Source: Chryseobacterium rhizosphaerae | GTDB lineage: Bacteria > Bacteroidota > Bacteroidia > Flavobacteriales > Weeksellaceae | DNA: 64,000 nucleotides | Direction of reading: 5' to 3' | NCBI RefSeq assembly: GCF_003385455.1 | Contig: NZ_QNUF01000002.1 | Span: 124,001-188,000, forward strand | Shown here: one piece after another, positions 16,008-24,101 of the stretch | Numbering within the stretch: the first letter of the stretch is position 1 | Layout: every line of letters begins with the position of its first letter | Position numbers and translations under genes: made by a program | Notes under the pieces: model-generated | The model's database searches: none | What the model saw: only the letters and a program-made list of their open reading frames with translations | Told to the model about the DNA's origin: nothing

Positions 16008-18695
16008 ATGAAATTATATATTTCCAGGTTACTACTTGGTACCTTATTCCTGTTTACACAATTTATTGCTGCTCAGGGTCTTTCAAAAAATCAGTTCAAA
16101 GTAAAAGGGAACTGTGAAATGTGCAAAACCAGAATTGAAGGAGCTGCTAAAAAGGCAGGGGCAAAAACCGCAGTATACTCAATCGATCTGCAAACTTTAA
16201 CATTAGAAACAGAGCGTGTTTCCGCAGATGAAATTTTAAAGAAAGTGGCTGATGCAGGTCATGATAATGAAAAATACAAAGCTTCCAATGATACCTATGA
16301 AGGTCTTCCGGGATGCTGCCATTATGATAGAACCCTTCAGCCGGCTGCTACAGAATCTCAGGATCATCATGCCCATAAAAAAGAAAACGAGTTTTATGTA
16401 AAAGGAAACTGTGCCTCATGTAAAGCAAGAATTGAAAAAGCAGCTAAAGATGCGGGAGCCGGTTCGGCGGAATGGAATGCAGAAAAACAAACCGTAATCC
16501 TGGATTTCGATTCTTCAAAAACCTCATCAGATAAGATTTTAAAAGCAATTGCTGATGCAGGTCATGATAATGAAAAGTATAAAACCTCCGACGCCGTTTA
16601 TAAGAACCTTCCGGGATGTTGCCTGTATGACAGAGATATTCCGTTTGGAGAAGCCAATCCCAATGTTCATTATGAAGAAGGAACAAAGCATGAGGATCAC
16701 AAAGAGCATCAGCCGCAAGCCAATACCGAAGATCACAGCCAGCATGAAAAGAATATTGACGGTGTAGTGGTAACAGGGTATAAAGCGGCGACATCTTTAA
16801 GTAAAAAAGAAGCCGGACTTGTTTTTAATATTGATAAAAAAGAACTTTTAAAAGCTGCCTGCTGTAATCTGTCTGAAAGCTTTGAAACCAATGCTACAGT
16901 AGATGTATCTTTCAGTAATGCCGTTACAGGTACCAAGCAGTTAAAAATGTTGGGTCTGGACCAGAAATATACCAGCTTAACGAAAGAGCAGCTTCCTGAA
17001 ATCAGAGGATTAGCCTCAGCTTATGGGCTGAATTTTATTCCCGGAAGATGGATTGAAAGTATTCAGTTAACCAAGGGAGGAAGTACCGTAACTAACGGGT
17101 ACGAAAGTATTACCGGCCAGATCAATACTGAGCTTCTGAAAAATGCAAAAACATCCGAAACCTCTCTGAATCTTTTTTCTGACTTCAACGGCAGAGCTGA
17201 AGCCAATATTACAAGTGTTTCTCCCATTAATGAGAAATGGTCACAGACATTTTTACTTCATGGAAACGGAACCTTTGGAAATACGGATATGAATGGTGAC
17301 GGTTTCCTGGACAGGCCGAAAGGAACACAAATCAATGCAGCTTACCTTCTTAATTATAATGATCTGGAAAAATCCGGATTCGGATCTCACTTCGGAATCA
17401 ATTTCATCCGGGATGAGAGAACTGCCGGACAAGTAGATTTTGATAAAAAACTGGCTCAGGATAAACAGTATGCTTATGGAGTAGGTATTGATATTTCAAG
17501 GTTTCAGGTTTGGAACAAAACAGGATATGTTTTTAAAGGAAAACCTTACCAGAGTATCGGATGGATGAATCAGTATGTGTATCACCAACAGGATAGCTTT
17601 TTCGGGCTGAGAAATTATAACGGGCAACAGCACACTTATTATTCCAACTTAATTTTTGAAAGCATTATTGGAAATACCAACCACAAGTATAAAGCCGGAG
17701 CAAGCTTTTTATATGATGGCTATGAAGAAAATTACCTGACAGACAACCTTAAGAGAAACGAAATTGTTCCGGGAATTTTTGCAGAATATACTTTAACAGG
17801 TTTAAAATATACTTTAGTAGCAGGAGCAAGAGCAGATTTTCACAACTTAGCAGGAACTCAGTTTACCCCCCGACTTAATTTTAAATATGATTTCACTCCC
17901 CAGACGATCTTAAGACTTTCTGCAGGAAGAGGATTCAGAACGGCTAATGTTTTTGCGGAAAACCAACAGTATTTTGCGTCCAACAGAGCAATTAATATTC
18001 TGTCAAACGGTGGGAACATCTATGGTTTAAAGCCTGAAATAGCATGGAATTATGGAGTAAGCCTGCAACAGGAATTTAAAATTTTCGGAAGAAAATCAAC
18101 TATTATTGCAGATTTCTTCAGAACGGATTTCCAGGACCAGGTGTTGGTAGATTTGGATAAATCACCTCAGCAGCTTACATTCTATAACCTTGAGGGCAAG
18201 TCTTTTGCCAACTCTTTTCAAACGCAGTGGGATTTTACTCCTTTCAAAAACTTTGATGTAAGATTAGCATACAAGTATTATGATGTACAGGCAGATTATA
18301 TCGGTGGAAGAAGAGAAATTCCTTTTATGGCCAAGCACAGAGGATTTGTGAATTTAGCCTATGCCACCAATAAAAATGATAAAGGCGGATTCTGGAGCTT
18401 TGATACTACTTTAAACTGGGTAGGAAAACAAAGACTTCCGGATACATCAAGCAACCCTGCAGAATTTCAGTTACCGGTGTATTCAGAATCGTATGCCATA
18501 CTTAATGCGCAGATCTCAAGAAATTTCAATAAAAAGATCAGAGCTTATGTAGGGGGAGAGAACCTTACCTCATACTATCAGAAAAATGCAATTGTTGATT
18601 TTAAAAATCCTTTTGGAAGTTATTTTGATGGCGGAATGGTATACGCTCCTATTATGAAAGCTAATTTCTATGTTGGACTTGATGTCACTTTCTAG
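16008..18695 (+). CDS. TonB-dependent receptor with two HMA domains
   Basis: Outer-membrane receptor of 895 residues. After a signal peptide (about 1-22) come two heavy-metal-associated domains, with GNCEMC (Cys36, Cys39) and GNCASC (Cys135, Cys138). Each is followed by a conserved LPGCC-x-YDR tail (Cys103/104, Cys203/204). A His-rich linker (about 216-247) leads to a TonB-box-like DGVVVTG (251-257), a plug domain with ACCNLSESFETN near 284-295, and a 22-strand-type barrel ending in Phe. The HMA pair replaces the CarboxypepD_reg domain often found at this place. The two HMA units share an exact 26-base DNA repeat (16248-16273 and 16551-16576), indicating recent duplication. Copper or a similar soft metal is the likely ligand; transport direction and substrate are inferred. 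Confidence 0.9.
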   Translation: MKLYISRLLLGTLFLFTQFIAAQGLSKNQFKVKGNCEMCKTRIEGAAKKAGAKTAVYSIDLQTLTLETERVSADEILKKVADAGHDNEKYKASNDTYEGLPGCCHYDRTLQPAATESQDHHAHKKENEFYVKGNCASCKARIEKAAKDAGAGSAEWNAEKQTVILDFDSSKTSSDKILKAIADAGHDNEKYKTSDAVYKNLPGCCLYDRDIPFGEANPNVHYEEGTKHEDHKEHQPQANTEDHSQHEKNIDGVVVTGYKAATSLSKKEAGLVFNIDKKELLKAACCNLSESFETNATVDVSFSNAVTGTKQLKMLGLDQKYTSLTKEQLPEIRGLASAYGLNFIPGRWIESIQLTKGGSTVTNGYESITGQINTELLKNAKTSETSLNLFSDFNGRAEANITSVSPINEKWSQTFLLHGNGTFGNTDMNGDGFLDRPKGTQINAAYLLNYNDLEKSGFGSHFGINFIRDERTAGQVDFDKKLAQDKQYAYGVGIDISRFQVWNKTGYVFKGKPYQSIGWMNQYVYHQQDSFFGLRNYNGQQHTYYSNLIFESIIGNTNHKYKAGASFLYDGYEENYLTDNLKRNEIVPGIFAEYTLTGLKYTLVAGARADFHNLAGTQFTPRLNFKYDFTPQTILRLSAGRGFRTANVFAENQQYFASNRAINILSNGGNIYGLKPEIAWNYGVSLQQEFKIFGRKSTIIADFFRTDFQDQVLVDLDKSPQQLTFYNLEGKSFANSFQTQWDFTPFKNFDVRLAYKYYDVQADYIGGRREIPFMAKHRGFVNLAYATNKNDKGGFWSFDTTLNWVGKQRLPDTSSNPAEFQLPVYSESYAILNAQISRNFNKKIRAYVGGENLTSYYQKNAIVDFKNPFGSYFDGGMVYAPIMKANFYVGLDVTF

Positions 18696-18737
18696 TCATT
18701 GATACGGGTTGAAAAAACCTTTCAACACTAAAACATT

Positions 18738-18796
18738 TCCACAGATTTCTCAGATCACACAGGCTTATGCGCTGTGAAATTCGTGAGATCTGTGGA
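18738..18796 (+). terminator. Terminator-like inverted repeat after the receptor
   Basis: Arms TCCACAGAT and ATCTGTGGA (9 bp) continue inward as CTCA/TGAG after a two-base bulge and are followed by nine T. A terminator is likely. The sequence also resembles intergenic repeats common in this genus, which I cannot test here. Confidence 0.7.
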
Positions 18797-18924
18797 TTTT
18801 TTTTTCGTATGGTCCATAATACCAGGATATTTATTGTTATTTCTTCACTTCAAGGATCTATGATCAACAGATTTAATAAAAAAATGATCTTGAAATCAAA
18901 AAATTATTATATTTACACTTTATT

Positions 18925-18940
18925 ATATGTATGAACATAC
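18925..18940 (+). promoter_or_regulatory. Candidate GntR operator 1 (start codon)
   Basis: ATATGTATGAACATAC carries the inverted repeat ATGT-N4-ACAT and also GTATG-AA-CATAC, and overlaps the start codon of the GntR gene. A matching site precedes the GH38 gene. Position and symmetry suggest autoregulation. Confidence 0.5.
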
Positions 18941-19692
18941 CTGCTAAAGATTTTACGATTGATCACAACAGCAAACTCCCACTCCATGTACAGGTAGAGG
19001 AACTTTTTCGTAAACTTATTAAAATGGAAGAGTATAAAAAAGGAGCTCTATTACCTAAAGAAGTTGACCTGGCTAACCTTTGGGGTGTTTCCCGAAATAC
19101 CATTCGTCAGGCTACGAACAAACTGGAGCATGAAGGACTGATCATCCGTAAAAAAGGCATTGGAACCCGTGTTGCCGAAAAGAAGAGTCTTGTCACCGGA
19201 TTGGATCACTGGTACAGCTTTACCAGAGAAATGCAGGAAAAAGGAATTCTTGTAGTCAATCAATCCTTAAAGACGGGTGCAGAACAGCCTACTGAAGAAA
19301 TCTGCAATTTTTTTAACTGTCCTTCGGATAAAAAAATATTTAAACTTTCTAAATTAAAGGGTGAAAATTCAGGAGATCCGATTGTTTATTTTGAGAGCTA
19401 TTTTCATCCAAGAATCGGTGTTGATAAAAATGATGATTTCAACATTCCCTTATATGGGATGCTACAGGAAAAATATGGGGTAACAGTACACCGTTCCCGG
19501 GAAAATATCAGTGCCTGCCAGGCAGGGAGTGTCATAGGAAAGAAGTTAAAAGTATCAGCCAGTTTTCCGGTGCTGAAGCGCGAGCGTTTTGTCTATGATA
19601 TCAACGGAAAACCCGTAGAATACAATGTCGGTTATTACCGTTCGGATAAGTTCATCTATACCATAGATATTAACAAGTCTCCGGATAATTGA
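18931..19692 (+). CDS. GntR-family regulator (HutC type)
   Basis: Transcription factor of 253 residues. The N-terminal winged helix (about 12-80) includes LANLWGVSRNTIRQATNKLE, the recognition helix, and the GIGTRVAEK wing. The C-terminal UTRA domain (about 90-245) binds a small ligand, in this setting probably a sugar phosphate such as mannose-6-phosphate or a hexosamine phosphate. It stands just upstream of the GH38-ROK-isomerase-transporter operon on the same strand, which it most likely represses. The start codon lies within a candidate operator, so translation and repression may be directly coupled. Confidence 0.92.
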   Translation: MNIPAKDFTIDHNSKLPLHVQVEELFRKLIKMEEYKKGALLPKEVDLANLWGVSRNTIRQATNKLEHEGLIIRKKGIGTRVAEKKSLVTGLDHWYSFTREMQEKGILVVNQSLKTGAEQPTEEICNFFNCPSDKKIFKLSKLKGENSGDPIVYFESYFHPRIGVDKNDDFNIPLYGMLQEKYGVTVHRSRENISACQAGSVIGKKLKVSASFPVLKRERFVYDINGKPVEYNVGYYRSDKFIYTIDINKSPDN

Positions 19693-19712
19693 TCGTGTTT
19701 TTTTATCGTCTA

Positions 19713-19728
19713 ATATGTTCAAACATTC
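19713..19728 (+). promoter_or_regulatory. Candidate GntR operator 2
   Basis: ATATGTTCAAACATTC repeats the ATGT-N4-ACAT pattern of the site at the GntR start, 20 bases ahead of the GH38 start codon. A further ACAT half-site follows at 19731. Confidence 0.5.
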
Positions 19729-19747
19729 TAACATATAATTATTAAAA

Positions 19748-22700
19748 ATGAAGCCCATGTATAACAAGTATTTTATTTTGCTGATCTCCTTTTTGATGAC
19801 AGGCAATGGTATCTATGCTCAGAAGAATGTTCCTTATTTTGGGAATATACAGGCAACCAACGGATATTCCCGTGAAATAAGTGGTGAGAATATCGACTAT
19901 TTCTCGGCTTTTCCGGATCATGCTACCCGTGCTTTACTTACACGTACCACAGATGGAGCTAAGACCATCGAATGGGAAACAGCTCCTGTACCACAAAAAA
20001 ATACCGGCTCATATGTATATTTTAACTGGTTGGTTTCCCATTCGTCCGGAACCAGTGGAGGACCCCGTAATTTTGATTTATACATCAATGATCAAAAAGC
20101 ACTAACCCTTACGACCTATCCCGCCAATCAGCGTCCGGACTGGATTGCTAAAGCGGCAGACAGTACAGCCTTTGTATTTCATCAAACCAAAATGGACGGA
20201 CTGAAAGATTCCTATGGTATCGCTTATCTGCGGGTTCCTGTGAGTAAGGTTACCCCAGGAAAACCTCTCCGTTTAAAAATAGTGGGACAAGCACAGAATA
20301 GCCGGGATTGGCTGATGACTTATAAATTTACATTTCAGGAAAAAATAGATGCCCAGTCTACCCCATTTCTTTTAAAAGACGGCAAACGTCTTCTCACCCT
20401 TACGACCCTTCACTTTGGTCCGGAACAAAAAATAACCGCTAAAATAGATAACAAAGACACTTTCTCTTTTACGATGCCGGATGGTATTAAAACCTTTGAC
20501 ATTCCTGTTTCTCTTTCCTCAAAAGGAGGTAATATAGAACTGGTGGTTACCTCAGGAAAAAAAGAGCTTCTCCGTAAAACCATTCAGGCAGGAGCTGTAG
20601 TTCCCCGTACCTTATACTTCGTTCATCATTCTCATACCGATGTCGGATATTCACATCTCCAGGCAGAAGTAGAAAAGATTCATACCCAGAATATCTATGA
20701 TGCGCTCAAAATGATTGAGGAAACCAAAAATCTACCTGAGGAAGCCCGTTTTAAATGGAATGTAGAAGCCCTTTGGGATGTGGAAAACTTTATGCGAAAA
20801 GCAACTCCCGAAGATAAAAAGGCTTTTGCAAAAGCCGTCAAAGAGGGAGGCATTGGTCTTTCTGCCATGTATGGTAATATTCTGACAGGACTTAGCCAGC
20901 CGGAGGAATTATTTCATTACACTGAATACGCGCAGAAACTGGAAAAGGAATTTGGCTTTACGATCAACAGTGCCATGATGTCTGATGTTCCCGGATTTGC
21001 ATGGTCTTTAGTTCCAGCCCTGGCTTCATCCGGTGTAAAATATTTCTCAAGTGGGCCTAATTATCTGGGAAAAACAAATCCTTATCTTGGAGACCGTGTA
21101 GGAAACTTTGTCAAAAAATGGGGTGATCAACCTGTATGGTGGCAATCTCCATCCGGAAAACAAAAAATATTATTCTGGACCGCAGGAAGAGGATATTCTT
21201 CGTGGCATGGAGTTCATCCCGGAGCTGTATTTGAAAATGGTCAGAAAAAAATTGCAGAATATCTGGAAGATCTTACCCATGCCAATTATCCTTATGAAAT
21301 GGTACAATGGCGATATAATATTGTTGCTGATAATGGACCTATAGATCCTTCTATCTCAAAATTTGTGGACGAATGGAATAAAAAATATGAATCTCCAAAA
21401 ATAGTACTCAGCACCAATGAAAAAATGTTTGAAATTTTTGAGAAAAAATACGGAGACCAGATTCCTGTAATAAAAGGAGATATCAGCCCTCATTGGGAGG
21501 ACGGAGCAATGTCTACCGCCAAAGAAGAAGGGATTAACAGAAACAGCAGCTTAAGGCTGCAACAGCTCACCACCCTCTACGCTATGCTGAATCCTCGCCA
21601 ATATAATGGTCAGCATTTTTATGAGGCATGGAGAAATGTTATTTTGTTTCATGAACACACCTGGGGAGCATTCAACAGTATTACCGCACCGGATCTTCCT
21701 TTTGTAAAAGACCAATGGCAGGTAAAGAAACAATTCTCCCTTGATGGAAGTTCTCTTGCAGACAAGCTGGAAAAGGAGCTGCTACAACCCATTACTGATC
21801 CGGCTTCTAAGACGATTGTTGTTTTTAATACCTCTTCGTGGGTACGTAGTGGCACAGTCTCCGTTCCGGAAGCCAACCTTGGAAATGCCGTTCAGGATGC
21901 TTCCGGGAATAAGACCCCTTTACAAAAGCTGCAGGATGGAACTATGGCATTTATCGCGAAAAATATTCCACCACTTGGTTCTGCAGTCTATACCATTATT
22001 AAAACTAAAGTCCCTGCTGCTGACCCTTTCACTATAACCACTAACAGTATATCGAATGGAAAGGTTACCGTAACATGGGATTCTAAAACGGGAAGTATCA
22101 CCCATTTTACAGATAACAGTACAACTAATTATGCAGGGAGTTTTAACAATCAAGGGTTGAACAGCTACTGGTATGTTCCGGGATCCGATCCGAAAGAAGC
22201 TGTATCCAATTCTGACATACAGGTAAAAGTATTGGAAAAGGGACCGGCAATGGCTAGAGTTTCATTGGTATCAGAAGCTCCGGGAGCAAAAAAGCTGGAA
22301 AGAATAATCACTCTATGGGCAGACAGTGATGAAATTTCCCTGGAAAACATTCTCGATAAAAAGTCTGTCCGTTCAAAAGAGTCTGTACATTTTGGATTCC
22401 CTTTCAATACTGATTTTAAAAACATTACTGTAGATGCAGGATACGGTACCATGAAATATCTTACGGACCAGCTTCCGGGATCCAATATGGATTACTGGTA
22501 CAGCCGACGTTGGGTTGATGCTTCTTTCGGACAAAAGGGTATGCAGTGGATGATGCTGGAAACGCCATTGATTGAAGCGGCAGAAATGATTGACGAAAGA
22601 ATGGTTATTGACAACAGCCACAAAAAATGGAAGGATCAGGGAACTCCTTATACAACCAACTGGTTCAGCTACGCCATGAATAACTACTGGCACACCAATT

Positions 22701-23086
22701 ATAAGGCAGATCAGGAAGGTCCGGTACATTACCGCTATGCTCTCCGTCCGCATTCTGCTTTTAATGCTGTAGAAAATGAAAAATACGCAGCTGCTTTTAC
22801 TCAACCTCTCATCGCTATTCCCATGAAAGAAAAATCATCCCTTACAGGAAGCCTTTTTCTTATGAATAATGATAAAGTGGTAGTAACAAGCATTACTCCA
22901 CAGGAAGATCAGAGTTTCGTGATCAGGCTGTATAATCCTGATGAGAAGGAGCAGACCACTGCATTTTTATGGAAACAACTTCAGCCATCGAAACTTATTG
23001 ACCTTACAACAGGCAAAACAATATCTCCAAACGAAAAACTTAGTTTATCAGGTATGGACGTAGTAGAAATAAAGGTAATACCTTAA
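19748..23086 (+). CDS. GH38 alpha-mannosidase, secreted
   Basis: Retaining, zinc-dependent alpha-mannosidase of 1112 residues with a signal peptide (to about residue 25, ending IYAQ), so periplasmic or surface-located. An N-terminal beta region (about 30-280) precedes the catalytic barrel. HHSHTDVGY (293-301) supplies zinc ligands His296 and Asp298, and Asp413 in MSDVPGFAW is the probable nucleophile. The middle three-helix and C-terminal beta domains follow (about 560-1110). First gene after the GntR regulator. The next gene starts 63 bases later, so it heads a mannoside-degrading operon. Confidence 0.92.
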   Translation: MKPMYNKYFILLISFLMTGNGIYAQKNVPYFGNIQATNGYSREISGENIDYFSAFPDHATRALLTRTTDGAKTIEWETAPVPQKNTGSYVYFNWLVSHSSGTSGGPRNFDLYINDQKALTLTTYPANQRPDWIAKAADSTAFVFHQTKMDGLKDSYGIAYLRVPVSKVTPGKPLRLKIVGQAQNSRDWLMTYKFTFQEKIDAQSTPFLLKDGKRLLTLTTLHFGPEQKITAKIDNKDTFSFTMPDGIKTFDIPVSLSSKGGNIELVVTSGKKELLRKTIQAGAVVPRTLYFVHHSHTDVGYSHLQAEVEKIHTQNIYDALKMIEETKNLPEEARFKWNVEALWDVENFMRKATPEDKKAFAKAVKEGGIGLSAMYGNILTGLSQPEELFHYTEYAQKLEKEFGFTINSAMMSDVPGFAWSLVPALASSGVKYFSSGPNYLGKTNPYLGDRVGNFVKKWGDQPVWWQSPSGKQKILFWTAGRGYSSWHGVHPGAVFENGQKKIAEYLEDLTHANYPYEMVQWRYNIVADNGPIDPSISKFVDEWNKKYESPKIVLSTNEKMFEIFEKKYGDQIPVIKGDISPHWEDGAMSTAKEEGINRNSSLRLQQLTTLYAMLNPRQYNGQHFYEAWRNVILFHEHTWGAFNSITAPDLPFVKDQWQVKKQFSLDGSSLADKLEKELLQPITDPASKTIVVFNTSSWVRSGTVSVPEANLGNAVQDASGNKTPLQKLQDGTMAFIAKNIPPLGSAVYTIIKTKVPAADPFTITTNSISNGKVTVTWDSKTGSITHFTDNSTTNYAGSFNNQGLNSYWYVPGSDPKEAVSNSDIQVKVLEKGPAMARVSLVSEAPGAKKLERIITLWADSDEISLENILDKKSVRSKESVHFGFPFNTDFKNITVDAGYGTMKYLTDQLPGSNMDYWYSRRWVDASFGQKGMQWMMLETPLIEAAEMIDERMVIDNSHKKWKDQGTPYTTNWFSYAMNNYWHTNYKADQEGPVHYRYALRPHSAFNAVENEKYAAAFTQPLIAIPMKEKSSLTGSLFLMNNDKVVVTSITPQEDQSFVIRLYNPDEKEQTTAFLWKQLQPSKLIDLTTGKTISPNEKLSLSGMDVVEIKVIP

Positions 23087-23149
23087 AACTAACCCTTATA
23101 GGTTTGAATATGATCTTTATACCCATTTAATAATACTAAAAGTAAAACA

Positions 23150-24088
23150 ATGTCAAAGCCAGTAATTGCCATCGATATGGGAGGCACAAAGATTAAAATA
23201 GGTATTGTACAGGGTAATACTGTTCTTTCCTCTGATTCTATTGATGCTGATTCCGGTAGCGGGCTCAGAAAGAGACTCCCATTTATCCAAAAAGCTGTAG
23301 AAGATTTGCTTGACCGGGAAGGAATTTCCCTAGCAGAGATTACAGGACTTGGGATGGCTTCTCCCGGTATTATAGACAGTATTCAGAAAAAGATTCTTTC
23401 AATTGATAAGAAATTTGGAGATGCTCCCGGTATTCATTTAGAAGAATGGTGTTTACAGACTTTCAACCTACCCTTTAGCATAGAAAATGACGCCCGTTCT
23501 GCTCTATGGGGAGAATGGAAATATGGAAAGGCAAAAAATTTTGACAGTGCTGTCATCATGACTTTGGGAACGGGAATAGGAAGTGCAGCTATCATGGACA
23601 GGCAGTTATTGAGAGGCAAGCATTTTACGGCAGGAATACTGGGTGGACATTCTGTGATCAATTACAAAGGAATCCATTGCAACTGCGGTAATAAAGGTTG
23701 TGTAGAAACCGAAGCTTCAACCTGGAATCTTACCAGTATAGCCCGTTCAGATAAAAATTTTGCAGAAAGTCCCCTAGCCCATGCCCCTGCCATCGATTAT
23801 GAATTAATTTTCAACCTGGCACAGGAAGGCGATGCAGCGGCGTTACATATTCGTGAACAAAGTGTACAGGTATGGTCGGCATGTGCCATTAATCTCATTC
23901 ATGCTTATGACCCGGAAATTTTAGTTCTTACCGGAGGAATTATGGCCAGTAGTTCTCAGATTGTTCCTTACATCAGAAAACATATAGAAACTCATGCCTG
24001 GACACCCTGGGGGAAAATAAGCATTGAGGAAGGTGAATTTCCTGATACAGCCGCTCTATTGGGAATAGCACATCTTGTAGGTAATTAA
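23150..24088 (+). CDS. ROK-family sugar kinase with zinc motif
   Basis: Phosphorylates a hexose at C6. The 312 residues have the phosphate-binding DMGGTKIKIG near the N-terminus, the catalytic Asp in IENDA (Asp114), the GTGIGSA loop, and the ROK zinc site His167 plus CNCGNKGC (Cys177, Cys179, Cys184). Its location between a GH38 mannosidase and a mannose-6-phosphate isomerase makes mannose the most likely substrate, though ROK kinases also use glucose, fructose or N-acetylmannosamine. The isomerase follows after 13 bases. Confidence 0.9.
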   Translation: MSKPVIAIDMGGTKIKIGIVQGNTVLSSDSIDADSGSGLRKRLPFIQKAVEDLLDREGISLAEITGLGMASPGIIDSIQKKILSIDKKFGDAPGIHLEEWCLQTFNLPFSIENDARSALWGEWKYGKAKNFDSAVIMTLGTGIGSAAIMDRQLLRGKHFTAGILGGHSVINYKGIHCNCGNKGCVETEASTWNLTSIARSDKNFAESPLAHAPAIDYELIFNLAQEGDAAALHIREQSVQVWSACAINLIHAYDPEILVLTGGIMASSSQIVPYIRKHIETHAWTPWGKISIEEGEFPDTAALLGIAHLVGN

Positions 24089-24101
24089 TAAAAATATAAG
24101 A

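Noticed and set aside
16444-16794. Long antisense ORFs under the HMA receptor gene
   Set aside because: They are shadows of the repetitive HMA coding sequence and have no start context or known domain.
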